From: Pontibacter ruber
GTDB taxonomy: Bacteria > Bacteroidota > Bacteroidia > Cytophagales > Hymenobacteraceae
DNA length: 64,000 nt
Assembly (NCBI RefSeq): GCF_023630205.1
Contig: NZ_JALPRR010000003.1
Coordinates: 372,001 to 436,000 of the forward strand
Direction of reading: 5' to 3'
This document shows, piece after piece, positions 17,354-25,552 of this stretch. How positions within the stretch are numbered: position 1 is the stretch's first letter; each line of letters opens with the position of its first letter. The notes beneath the pieces were generated by a model. That model was not told where the DNA came from. It was given only the letters and a program-made list of their open reading frames with translations, and did not search any database. A program made the translations under genes and the position numbers.

Positions 17354-18565
17354 ATGAAAAAGAGTCCGTTACTTCTTCTGCTGGGTTTTCTGGTAGCCTG
17401 CTCCTCCGGTAAGACCATTTCTACAGGATCAGCACCTGCCGCGCCTGCTCCGGCTGCCTCTGCAGCACAGCCGCACATTGATGCCGTGCGCCAACAGTTT
17501 GCTCCTGACAAGCGCGTTGCCCTGTTCGATGTGAAACACGAAGGCAATGTTCTATCCGGCGAAACAAACATGCCGGAGGCCAAAGCCGCTTTACTGGAGC
17601 GTTTGCGTGCCAGCAACATCACGTTTCAGGACAGCCTGCAGGTACTGCCCGAAGCTGAACTGGGAGGCAAACACCAGGGAACCATCACCATTTCGGTAGC
17701 TAACCTGCGCTCGCAGCCAAAGCACTCTGCCGAACTGGCCACACAGGCTACCATGGGTACACCGGTGCGTGTTTGGAAGAAAGAAGACGGCTGGTACCTG
17801 GTGCAGACGCCAGATGGGTATTTGGCTTGGGTAGACTATGGTGGTCTTGCGCTGATGGACGAGGAAACCTTTAATAACTGGCAGAAAGGGGAGAAGCTGC
17901 TCTACACAAACCCATATGGCTTTGCGTATGCCGCTGCCGATGCGAAAGCTGCCACTGTTTCGGACATGGTGTACGGCGATGTGGTGGTGCTGAAAAACAA
18001 GAGCAAGAACTTCTTCGAAGTAGCTTTCCCGGATGGCCGTACGGCCTTTATACCTGCTGCTGATGCTGTCAAGTACAGCGAGTGGGTGGCGAGCCGCAAA
18101 CCAACCGAGCAAAACCTGGTGGAGACAAGCAAGCGCATGCTGGGTGTGCCTTACCTGTGGGGCGGTACCTCCTTCAAAGGCGTGGATTGCAGCGGTTTTA
18201 CCAAGACGGTATACTTCATGAACGGACTGGTGCTGCCACGTGATGCTTCGCAGCAAGTGCACCTGGGTGAGCTGATTGATACGCAGAATGGCTGGAATAA
18301 CATGCGTCCGGGAGACCTTCTCTTCTTCGGTGTGCCTGCTAAAGACGGCAAGCCGGAGCGTGTGGTGCACGTGGGCATGTGGATAGGCGGTAACCAGGAA
18401 TTCATTCACTCTGCCGGCCGCGTGAGGATCAACAGCATGAACCCGACAGCTGCTAACCACGACGCGAACGAGCTCAAACGTTTTCTTCGCGCCAAGCGCA
18501 TCTCTCCGCAACAAACCCTGATCGACTTGCGTGAGAAGCCACTTTATTCTGAGATAAAACAGTAA
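17354..18565 (+). CDS. NlpC/P60 endopeptidase with SH3 domains (YkfC-like)
   Basis: 403 residues, a lipoprotein (LVACSS lipobox) with an Ala/Pro linker. Two SH3b-type domains lie at about 110-235 (SVANLRSQPKHSAELATQ starts the first), followed by the NlpC/P60 domain at about 255-400. The catalytic triad is C279 (GVDCSGFTK), H339 (VVHVGMW) and H352 (EFIHSAG). Such enzymes cut the D-Glu-diamino acid bond of murein stem peptides, releasing L-Ala-D-Glu, the substrate of the epimerase three genes upstream. This order matches the logic of the ykf clusters, here with an exported lipid-anchored enzyme. A terminator follows. Confidence 0.93.
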   Translation: MKKSPLLLLLGFLVACSSGKTISTGSAPAAPAPAASAAQPHIDAVRQQFAPDKRVALFDVKHEGNVLSGETNMPEAKAALLERLRASNITFQDSLQVLPEAELGGKHQGTITISVANLRSQPKHSAELATQATMGTPVRVWKKEDGWYLVQTPDGYLAWVDYGGLALMDEETFNNWQKGEKLLYTNPYGFAYAAADAKAATVSDMVYGDVVVLKNKSKNFFEVAFPDGRTAFIPAADAVKYSEWVASRKPTEQNLVETSKRMLGVPYLWGGTSFKGVDCSGFTKTVYFMNGLVLPRDASQQVHLGELIDTQNGWNNMRPGDLLFFGVPAKDGKPERVVHVGMWIGGNQEFIHSAGRVRINSMNPTAANHDANELKRFLRAKRISPQQTLIDLREKPLYSEIKQ

Positions 18566-18580
18566 CAGAAGTGTAATTCC

Positions 18581-18631
18581 AAAGTATAAACCCCGCCTCC
18601 TGTAACACGCAGGGGGCGGGGTTTATACTTT
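18581..18631. terminator. Terminator with AAGTATA arms
   Basis: A 17-bp perfect stem, AAAGTATAAACCCCGCC (18581-18597) and GGCGGGGTTTATACTTT (18615-18631), around a short loop. The outer part of each arm is the AAGTATA/TATACTT heptamer. A further TATACTT follows at 18632-18638. Confidence 0.85.
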
Positions 18632-18680
18632 TATACTTGTTTGTCTGAATCAGGATGTACTGGATGTAAAAGGATAAATA

Positions 18681-18781
18681 GGTTGACCTCACAGTGTCTG
18701 ACAGACCTGTGAGTGTCATGGTGATTACCTGCGAAGCTGTCAGCACAGACCTCACAGGAGCTGAGCACGCTGTGAGGTCTG
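18681..18781. repeat. Palindromic GACCTCACAG-type intergenic repeats
   Basis: Two related inverted repeats lie close together: CTCACAG (18688-18694) with CTGTGAG (18707-18713), and a perfect 12-bp arm CAGACCTCACAG (18746-18757) with CTGTGAGGTCTG (18770-18781). The shared core ACCTCACAG and its complement recalls short palindromic elements scattered in Bacteroidota genomes. Confidence 0.5.
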
Positions 18782-18798
18782 GTGCGCAGTATTTGTTC

Positions 18799-19857
18799 TT
18801 ACCGTGTCAACTCCCCAAGCTGCCGTACCAAGTCTGACTTAGGGCTGAATTCCGGGAAGTTGCTTAGTACATCCAGAAAGTCGGTGAGCAGGTGCTGGTT
18901 ATCGGCAATGTTGGAAAAGTATGCGATCAGTTTGTCCTGCTCCGGCAGACGGATTACCAGGTTGCTGAAGCCGCAGGTGTTGCCGGTATGGTACATTTCA
19001 CAAGAGCCATTTTTTCTCCTGGAGAAGAACCAGCCCATGCCATAAAACCAGTTTCGCTCCTTGTCAATGGGGAAGTATACTTTGTCCAGCAGAGGCTGTA
19101 GCTCGAAAAGACCTGGTTGCCGGAGCGCCTTGTGCCATAGCTGGTAATCCTGCAGCGAAGTATAAATGCAACCATCCCCTTTTGTTGCGCTGCAGGTGCT
19201 CTGATCAGAGAAGTAAGGCGCATTAGCCGCGTTATAAGCATACCCCATGGCCCTTTCAGGAATCTTAAGGTTCTCTTTATAAAGTATAGAGTTCTTCATT
19301 CCGAGCGGTTCAAAGATATACTGCTGCAAAAAGGTGCCGAAAGCTAGACCCGACACCTGCTCTACTACCAGGGCCAGTAACACATAACCCGTGTTGCTGT
19401 AGCGGAAAGCTGTTCCGGGCTCAAAATACGACTCCGTTGTCGCAGCTGCTATCTGTAGCACATGTTCATCAGAAACCTGTTTTGTGGCTTTTTCATCTAC
19501 AAACGCTTCGTAGTCGAGTAGCCCCGAAGAGTGGGTCAGTAACTGGTGCAGGGAAATTTTGCTACCAATAACAGGGTTGAATTCCGGGAAGAAATGCAGC
19601 AACGTGTCTTCGTAGCACAACCTGCCATCCTGCTCCAGCAAATGGATGCACATGGCCGTGAATTGCTTCGATACCGACGCCATGCGGAAGTTTGTAGCTG
19701 CTGAAACAGGCTCCCTGTACGTGAGTTTTGCCAGTCCGAAGCCCTTCGAATACAAAGTCTCTCCGTCGGAAGTTACAAGCAGGGCGGCACCGGGCTGGTG
19801 GTCAGGATACCGGGAATTCATTATCGAATCCAGGGCGTGCTGAATCGTAGAAGTCAT
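18799..19857 (-). CDS. Serine hydrolase, class C beta-lactamase/D-Ala-D-Ala peptidase family (S12)
   Basis: 352 residues. Motifs: FRMASVSKQFTAMCIHL (SxxK, catalytic Ser in SVSK), FRYSNTGYVLLALVVEQ (YxN), and EMYHTGNTCGFSN (HTG in the KTG position). These define family S12, which includes AmpC, R61 D,D-carboxypeptidase and esterases. There is no signal peptide, so it may be cytoplasmic or non-classical. It converges with the cell-wall cluster upstream and could act on D-Ala peptides, but an esterase function is possible. Confidence 0.88.
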   Translation of the reverse strand: MTSTIQHALDSIMNSRYPDHQPGAALLVTSDGETLYSKGFGLAKLTYREPVSAATNFRMASVSKQFTAMCIHLLEQDGRLCYEDTLLHFFPEFNPVIGSKISLHQLLTHSSGLLDYEAFVDEKATKQVSDEHVLQIAAATTESYFEPGTAFRYSNTGYVLLALVVEQVSGLAFGTFLQQYIFEPLGMKNSILYKENLKIPERAMGYAYNAANAPYFSDQSTCSATKGDGCIYTSLQDYQLWHKALRQPGLFELQPLLDKVYFPIDKERNWFYGMGWFFSRRKNGSCEMYHTGNTCGFSNLVIRLPEQDKLIAYFSNIADNQHLLTDFLDVLSNFPEFSPKSDLVRQLGELTR

Positions 19858-19947
19858 GAAGCAGCATAATGGTTTAAGTACTTACAAGATATGTATTTTG
19901 CTGGAGGAAACACTGCACGTTTTCGGGCGGAAGGCTGTTTTAGAAGT

Positions 19948-20712
19948 ATGGAATTTTTTGTTGATAAAGGCTCTGTCGTCAGGAAGATCTGGGGAACCGG
20001 CGATACGATCCTGTTTATATTTGCCGGCGCCTCTGCGGAGTTTGCCCTGAACAAGGCTGTGGACTGGCTCTATTTCACCGGCCGACTGCCTTCCGATCCG
20101 CTGGGCAGGTTGTTTTCTACGGTGGCATATGCCCGGCAGATCGTTTTTTCTGAAAAAGAAGGCGCCCACCGCGCCATTGATAAAATGTCGGCCATACATG
20201 CCGGCGTCGAAGCTAAGAGGGGCACCCGCATTCCGGATTGGGCTTACCGCGATGTGCTTTTCATGCTGATCGATTATTCGATCCGCTCCTTTGAGCTGCT
20301 GGAACGAAAGCTGACGGAGCAGGAAAAAGAGGAAGTGTTTGATGTGTTCAGCAGGGTGGGGCGCCGCATGGGAATAAAAGGGCTGCCTGACACCTTTACC
20401 GAGTGGTTGCAGATGCGGGAGCAGCATCTGCAGCAAAACCTTGAACCGAGCCGATTTACACATGATTTGTACGGGCAGTACCGAAAACACTTGGGCGCAG
20501 TACGCTACCGGCTGTTGCTCGAAGCCCAGATCCTGGTCATGCCCACACGGGTGCGCCAGTTGCTGCGACTGCGCCCGATCTCGCTTGTTACCCCTGTACT
20601 GGGCATGTACAAAGTGAGCCGCAAACTGAATATGGATTGGCTGCTGAAAGCCCTGATCTTACCGCCGGCTTACAAAGAGCAGATCAGGGATCTTGATTCT
20701 GTTCCTGCTTAA
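19948..20712 (+). CDS. DUF2236/MpaB-family oxygenase-like protein
   Basis: 254 residues from ATG 19948 (the frame is open 19 codons further upstream, but the family begins at GSVVRKIWGTGDTILFIFAG). The pattern of a Gly-Asp start, LGRLFSTVAYARQIVFSEKE and MSAIHAGVEA with its conserved His, then WAYRDVLFMLIDYSIRSFE, fits DUF2236, the family of latex-clearing protein and MpaB oxygenases, thought to bind b-type haem. The substrate is unknown. Divergent from the S12 hydrolase gene with only 90 bp between starts, so the promoters must overlap. Confidence 0.82.
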   Translation: MEFFVDKGSVVRKIWGTGDTILFIFAGASAEFALNKAVDWLYFTGRLPSDPLGRLFSTVAYARQIVFSEKEGAHRAIDKMSAIHAGVEAKRGTRIPDWAYRDVLFMLIDYSIRSFELLERKLTEQEKEEVFDVFSRVGRRMGIKGLPDTFTEWLQMREQHLQQNLEPSRFTHDLYGQYRKHLGAVRYRLLLEAQILVMPTRVRQLLRLRPISLVTPVLGMYKVSRKLNMDWLLKALILPPAYKEQIRDLDSVPA

Positions 20713-20785
20713 CAGTCTTCTTTAATTTGAAAAACTGCTGTTACGAACGGGTAAGCTAAACACAGCATGTCCGAATGCGTGAAAC

Positions 20786-20815
20786 AAGCCGCTTTGCTAT
20801 CCGGTAAAGCGGCTT
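20786..20815. terminator. Terminator
   Basis: A 10-bp stem, AAGCCGCTTT (20786-20795) and AAAGCGGCTT (20806-20815), followed by TTCTGTTT. It separates the DUF2236 gene from the oxidase gene. Confidence 0.85.
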
Positions 20816-20996
20816 TTCTGTTTGCGTGGTATACTTTAGATTGTGTTTAAATGCCAGGTTTATAAGGGGTTGACACAGAAAAGTGAAATCTTTTGACGGC
20901 ATTTTACAGTATGAGTCATTAAAGCTTCTGCTCCTGTACGTCGAGGCGAGGGAAGCATACGGGCACGTTAAAGATTATCCACTTAACTGATTAACG

Positions 20997-22820
20997 ATGG
21001 CTACCATAGATCTTTCTACCGGCAGGGAAATGCCAGAAGTGCACGAAGAGCACGAGCATCATGAGCAGAACTTTATTGAGAAGTACATCTTTAGCCAGGA
21101 CCATAAGGTAATTGCCAAGCAGTACCTGATCACCGGTATTTTCTGGGCTTTTGTAGGAAGCTTCCTTTCCGTACTCTTTCGCCTGCAACTGGGCTGGCCC
21201 GAGGCAACCTATACTTTCCTGGAACCGATCCTGGGAAAGTGGGTGGACAACGGCAAAATAGATCCGGAGTTTTACCTGGCCATGGTTACCATGCACGGTA
21301 CCATCATGGTATTCTTTGTACTGACAGCCGGCCTGAGCGGTACGTTCTCTAACTTCCTGATCCCGCTGCAGATCGGTGCCCGCGATATGGCATCCGGCTT
21401 CATGAACATGCTTTCGTACTGGTTCTTCTTCCTTTCAAGCGTGATCATGTTTGCTTCGCTGTTCATCGAAACTGGGCCTGCAGGTGGTGGCTGGACCGTG
21501 TATCCGCCGCTGAGTGCCCTGCCCCAGGCGATATCCGGCTCCGGATTAGGCATGACGCTGTGGCTGATCTCGATGGCCTTGTTCATTGTATCTACGTTGT
21601 TGGGCGGTGTGAACTACATTACGACCGTGATCAACCTGAGAACAAAAGGCATGTCGATGACGAAGTTGCCGCTTACTATCTGGGCGTTCTTCCTGACAGC
21701 TATCGTAGGTCTTTTATCTTTTCCCGTGCTTTTCTCGGCGGCCATTCTGCTGATCTTCGACCGCAGTTTCGGCACCAGTTTCTACTTGTCTGATATCTAC
21801 ATTGCCGGGGAGGCGCTGTCAAACACGGGCGGTAGCCCGGTGCTGTTTCAGCACCTGTTCTGGTTCCTGGGGCACCCTGAAGTATACATCGTGATCATGC
21901 CTTCGTTCGGGATCACTTCTGAGATTATCGCTACCAATGCCCGTAAACCGATCTTTGGTTACCGGGCCATGATTGGTTCTTTGATAGGAATTTCCCTGCT
22001 GTCGATTATTGTATGGGCACACCACATGTTCGTTTCAGGCATGAACCCGTTCCTGGGCTCGGTGTTCATGTTCCTGACCCTGATCATTGCCGTGCCGTCG
22101 GCGGTGAAGGTGTTTAACTGGCTGGCTACCTTGTGGCGGGGCAACATACGCTTTACGACGGCCATGCTTTTTGCCATTGCTTTTGTTTCGATTTTTATCT
22201 CGGGTGGCTTAACGGGCATTGTGTTGGGTAACTCCTCGCTGGACATACAGATACACGATACCTACTTTGTGGTTGCGCACTTCCACATGGTGATGGGGGC
22301 TGCTGCATTCTTCGGGATGTTTGCCGGCGTTTACCACTGGTTCCCGAAAATGTTTGGCCGCATGATGGACGAGAAAATGGGCTTTCTGCATTTCTGGCTT
22401 ACCTTCCTGGCAGTATACCTGGTGTTCATCCCAATGCACTACATCGGTATTGCCGGCTTCCCAAGAAGATACTACTCCTGGACAGGTTTTGAAGCTTTTA
22501 ATGTGTTCCAGAATCTGAACATCTTCATCAGTATAGCCGCCATTATGGGCTTCTTTGCCCAGTTCATCTTCCTGTTCAATTTCCTTTACAGCATGTACAA
22601 AGGTCGCCGTGCAACAGCTAACCCCTGGCACTCCAATACACTGGAGTGGACCACACCGGTACTTCCGGGGCACGGCAACTGGCCTGGCGAGATGCCGATT
22701 GTTTACCGCTGGCCTTACGATTACAGCAAACCAGGCGCACCTGATGATTACATACCGCAGAACGTACCCTACTCTCAGACGCAGTCTTCAAATCTGCCGT
22801 ATGAGCGGGCGCTTGAGTAA
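20997..22820 (+). CDS. Cytochrome c oxidase subunit I (haem-copper oxidase)
   Basis: 607 residues with twelve or more transmembrane helices. It holds the oxygen-reducing site of the respiratory chain. Ligands are visible: MVTMHGTIMVF (haem a ligand), FLGHPEVYIVIMP (CuB His with the cross-linked Tyr, marking an A-type oxidase), VWAHHMFVSG (two CuB His) and HDTYFVVAHFHMVMGA (haem a3 and haem a His). The N-terminus has a His/Glu-rich stretch (residues 14-25). No subunit II, III or assembly gene adjoins it: an unrelated gene lies upstream and a convergent kinase follows past a terminator. It may be an extra oxidase subunit working with subunits encoded elsewhere. Confidence 0.95.
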   Translation: MATIDLSTGREMPEVHEEHEHHEQNFIEKYIFSQDHKVIAKQYLITGIFWAFVGSFLSVLFRLQLGWPEATYTFLEPILGKWVDNGKIDPEFYLAMVTMHGTIMVFFVLTAGLSGTFSNFLIPLQIGARDMASGFMNMLSYWFFFLSSVIMFASLFIETGPAGGGWTVYPPLSALPQAISGSGLGMTLWLISMALFIVSTLLGGVNYITTVINLRTKGMSMTKLPLTIWAFFLTAIVGLLSFPVLFSAAILLIFDRSFGTSFYLSDIYIAGEALSNTGGSPVLFQHLFWFLGHPEVYIVIMPSFGITSEIIATNARKPIFGYRAMIGSLIGISLLSIIVWAHHMFVSGMNPFLGSVFMFLTLIIAVPSAVKVFNWLATLWRGNIRFTTAMLFAIAFVSIFISGGLTGIVLGNSSLDIQIHDTYFVVAHFHMVMGAAAFFGMFAGVYHWFPKMFGRMMDEKMGFLHFWLTFLAVYLVFIPMHYIGIAGFPRRYYSWTGFEAFNVFQNLNIFISIAAIMGFFAQFIFLFNFLYSMYKGRRATANPWHSNTLEWTTPVLPGHGNWPGEMPIVYRWPYDYSKPGAPDDYIPQNVPYSQTQSSNLPYERALE

Positions 22821-22864
22821 GATCGTCTAACAGCAGTCAACTCAGGACTTCAGAGAGTGTGAGA

Positions 22865-22913
22865 ACAAGTATAAAAGCCACTCCGGATTACCTGGAGTGG
22901 CTTTTATACTTGT
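22865..22913. terminator. Bidirectional terminator with AAGTATA arms
   Basis: A perfect 20-bp stem from 22865-22884 to 22894-22913 with a 9-nt loop. The core is AAAAGCCACTCC/GGAGTGGCTTTT and the outer seven base pairs are AAGTATA/TATACTT. It lies between convergent genes. Confidence 0.92.
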
Positions 22914-22932
22914 TGGCATGTTGATGTGAATA

Positions 22933-24453
22933 CTAATCGCCGGCCATCATACGAACATAAAGCTCCTTTATCTTTCCGCTGTCATCTTCCTGGGTGCTGT
23001 CGATGGTGACGGTGCTGGTACTATCGGCACTGAGCAGAATATCGGCGAACTCGCCGGCACTGAACCTGCTGACCGCCTCGCTGCCCTCGGCATAATACAC
23101 TGCTGCACCGGGTGCGAATAGTTTCAGCATATCCGGTTTCCATTTTTCCCTTACCTCAATGGGTACCTTTTCATCTACCATCTGTGCCAGGAAAGCGCGT
23201 AAGGTGCGTGGTTTTGCAAAGGCAGGCTTTGTGAGTGCAGGCTTCTGTGTTGCAACTGCTGATTTGTATGTTTCGGTAGCCGGGGTAGTAACAGCCTCTT
23301 TTTTAGGAGGAGCAGGTGGTTTTGTACTTGTAGTTTCAGGCGACCGCTTTTGCGCAATGGGTTCTGTTGGTGGAGGTGTCGCTGTACTGCCGGTGCTCTG
23401 GCTCTCTTTCGGCTCGTCGGGTTTGTTGGGCAGTACAGTGATCACTTTGTTTTCGGCTGGTTTACCTGTTTTACCGGGTAAATAGTACCGGGTGTAATAA
23501 AAATAACCGGCTGCGAGCAGAACCAGCAAAGCGGCAATACCTGCCAGCGCATACTTGTACCAGGGGGTACGTTTATACTCGATCACGTTGGCCGTCACAA
23601 TACCGAACCTGCCGTAGGTTTTCCACTTGCCATTTTCCAGAAAGTATGTGGCTTCTGCTTCGAGTTCTGCAGCTGTGGGGCGCTTTTCCCAGTTCGGATC
23701 CAGGCACACCCTTACAATGTTGCTGAGCACGCGGTCATAGGAACCCGGAAGGTAGGGCACTTCGGCACCCTGCAGCAGGGCCAGTCCTCCGTTTCCCTGC
23801 CACGGCACTTCGCCGGTACACAGCTCGTAAAGCGTAACTCCCAAAGCAAAAATATCGCTGGCTGCGTTTTTGACGGGCTGGGCTGCAAAGAACTCCGGCG
23901 CTGCATACGCTGCAGGCAGCGAAGTGTCAAGCCCGGTAGCTTTGCGGAGAAGTATGCGCGTACGATTGCTGATGCCAAAGTCGGCCAGCAGGTAACTCTC
24001 GTCCTCGGCAATCAGGATGTTTTCAGGTTTTATACTTTGATGAAGCACAGGAGGCTGCTGGGTATGCAGGTAGTGTAACGCGCTTCCTGCCTGCTTCAAC
24101 AGCAATGCGATTTCATAAGCCGTAAGCGGGCCTTTGTCGTAAAGCCGTTGTGCCAGCGAGCCATTCTCCATATAGGGCAAAACCAGGTAGGGCATGCCCT
24201 GATGCTGGTCGAAATGGTGAAACTGTAAAAGGTGTGGGTGGTCCAGCTCATTGATCCGGACGTAGTCTTCCCGAAGCTGGTTTAAAACCTGTTCTTCCAG
24301 CCTGAATTGAGGTGCGTATACTTTGACGGCCACCATCTCCCTGCTTTCCTGTTGGTCTTCCGCCAGCCATACTTCAGAGATGCCGTGTGTGCCCAGCAGG
24401 TCTTTTAGACGGTAACGGTCTGCAAATACATCGTTTTGCTGTAGTGTAGGCAT
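22933..24453 (-). CDS. Membrane Ser/Thr protein kinase lacking the catalytic Asp (probable pseudokinase)
   Basis: 506 residues. The N-terminal kinase domain (about 10-275) has the ATP lysine K44 (VAVKVY), DFG (D158), APE (AAPEFF) and the N of the catalytic loop (N145). The catalytic loop reads VLHQSIKPENIL: H138-Q139-S140, where active kinases have H-R-D. The codon is AGT, so the base-accepting Asp is replaced by Ser. The glycine loop is also loosened (LLGTHGISEV). One transmembrane helix (about 303-323), a Pro/Thr-rich spacer (about 335-410) and a small outer domain follow. The overall plan is that of PknB-like sensors. It could be a scaffold or ATP-binding sensor, or keep weak activity. Confidence 0.88.
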   Translation of the reverse strand: MPTLQQNDVFADRYRLKDLLGTHGISEVWLAEDQQESREMVAVKVYAPQFRLEEQVLNQLREDYVRINELDHPHLLQFHHFDQHQGMPYLVLPYMENGSLAQRLYDKGPLTAYEIALLLKQAGSALHYLHTQQPPVLHQSIKPENILIAEDESYLLADFGISNRTRILLRKATGLDTSLPAAYAAPEFFAAQPVKNAASDIFALGVTLYELCTGEVPWQGNGGLALLQGAEVPYLPGSYDRVLSNIVRVCLDPNWEKRPTAAELEAEATYFLENGKWKTYGRFGIVTANVIEYKRTPWYKYALAGIAALLVLLAAGYFYYTRYYLPGKTGKPAENKVITVLPNKPDEPKESQSTGSTATPPPTEPIAQKRSPETTSTKPPAPPKKEAVTTPATETYKSAVATQKPALTKPAFAKPRTLRAFLAQMVDEKVPIEVREKWKPDMLKLFAPGAAVYYAEGSEAVSRFSAGEFADILLSADSTSTVTIDSTQEDDSGKIKELYVRMMAGD

Positions 24454-24784
24454 AGGTGAAGTGTTCGATAACTGGTTTCAGACAGCTTGTTATGTAACGT
24501 TTTTCCGGCCTTTTATTTTATACTTACCCCGAGGCATAGTGTTCTACTCCCTGCCTGTACCTGGTCAGTTGCAGGTGCCTTACTGTATAAAGTATTCGCT
24601 TTAAAACACGCCTCGCCAGGTAATACGCTTCTGTTGCTTTGGCATTAAGTGGAGGCGCTAAGTATACGTGCTGATAGCAAAGGTGTTAAAGGCAAGTATA
24701 AAAGTGCCGGTTTATACTTGTTGTTGCCTCTTTCAAGGTGGAAGTATACGAAGCTAGTAAGGTAGAATAAAAGGGGAGGTTACG
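24454..24784. repeat. Intergenic region dense in AAGTATA copies
   Basis: Five copies of the heptamer lie within 330 bp (24519, 24660, 24694, 24713, 24742). Two of them form a perfect inverted repeat CAAGTATAAA (24693-24702) and TTTATACTTG (24711-24720) around an 8-nt loop. No ORF is seen. The region separates the kinase start from the end of the LytTR regulator gene. Confidence 0.6.
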
Positions 24785-25552
24785 CTACAGATCCAGCCAT
24801 TGGCGGAAAGCCGGGGCGCGGTTGCTGCTGACCACTTGGTCTGTTGCTGCCGGCGGATTCAGAAGCAACGAAAGCCTGCCTTTAAAGTAGGGCCGGACTT
24901 CCTGCACCGCGTTGATGTGTACCGTGAGGTGGCGGTTTACCCGGAAGAACGCTTGCTGATCCAGTTGCTCTTCGAGCTGGTCGAGCGTGTTGTTGATGAT
25001 GAAGCGTTTGCCTTGGAAAGTTACAAGAAAAACCACGCCTTCTTCGGCCAGAAAATAAGCTACTTCTTCTACAGGTATGGCTTTGATAGCCTGTCCGCTT
25101 TTAACCATAAAACGGGATTTTATACTTTGCTGCGGCTGTACCTGCGGTGCCTGCACCAGCTGCTGCAGGTTACCCAGGCTTTGAGCGAGGTGGTGGCTGC
25201 GCAGTTCTTCGTGCTTTTTCAGTGCCTTGGCTACTTCGTCTGGTTTAATGGGCTTGAGCAAATAATCAATGCTGTTTACCTGGAAAGCTTCGATGGCATA
25301 CTGGTTATAGGCCGTAGTGAAGATGACGGGGCATTTTACTTCTACTTGCTTAAATATCTCGAAGCTGTTGCCGTCGGAAAGATGAATGTCGCAGAAGATC
25401 AGGTCCGGGGAAGGGTGCAGTTGCAGCCAGGGAACAGCCTCTTCAACCGAGCCAAGTATAGCCAGAACCGTTGGCTCCGGGCGCAGCCGCTGGATTATAC
25501 TTTGCAGGGCCTCGGCAGCCAGTTGTTCATCTTCAAAAAGGACTATTTTCAT
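24785..25552 (-). CDS. LytTR-family response regulator
   Basis: 255 residues. A receiver domain occupies residues 1-120, with the acidic pair FEDE, phospho-acceptor D55 (LIFCDIHLSDG), TTAYNQYAIEAF and the conserved Lys in DYLLKPIK. The LytTR DNA-binding domain is at about 150-250 (KSRFMVKSGQAIKAIPVEEV, VNRHLTVHINAV). LytTR proteins bind direct repeats on one face of DNA about two helical turns apart, and such repeats lie upstream of the receptor gene at 27401. Its start overlaps the stop of the sensor kinase gene by four bases (25549-25552), so the pair is translationally coupled. Confidence 0.95.
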   Translation of the reverse strand: MKIVLFEDEQLAAEALQSIIQRLRPEPTVLAILGSVEEAVPWLQLHPSPDLIFCDIHLSDGNSFEIFKQVEVKCPVIFTTAYNQYAIEAFQVNSIDYLLKPIKPDEVAKALKKHEELRSHHLAQSLGNLQQLVQAPQVQPQQSIKSRFMVKSGQAIKAIPVEEVAYFLAEEGVVFLVTFQGKRFIINNTLDQLEEQLDQQAFFRVNRHLTVHINAVQEVRPYFKGRLSLLLNPPAATDQVVSSNRAPAFRQWLDL

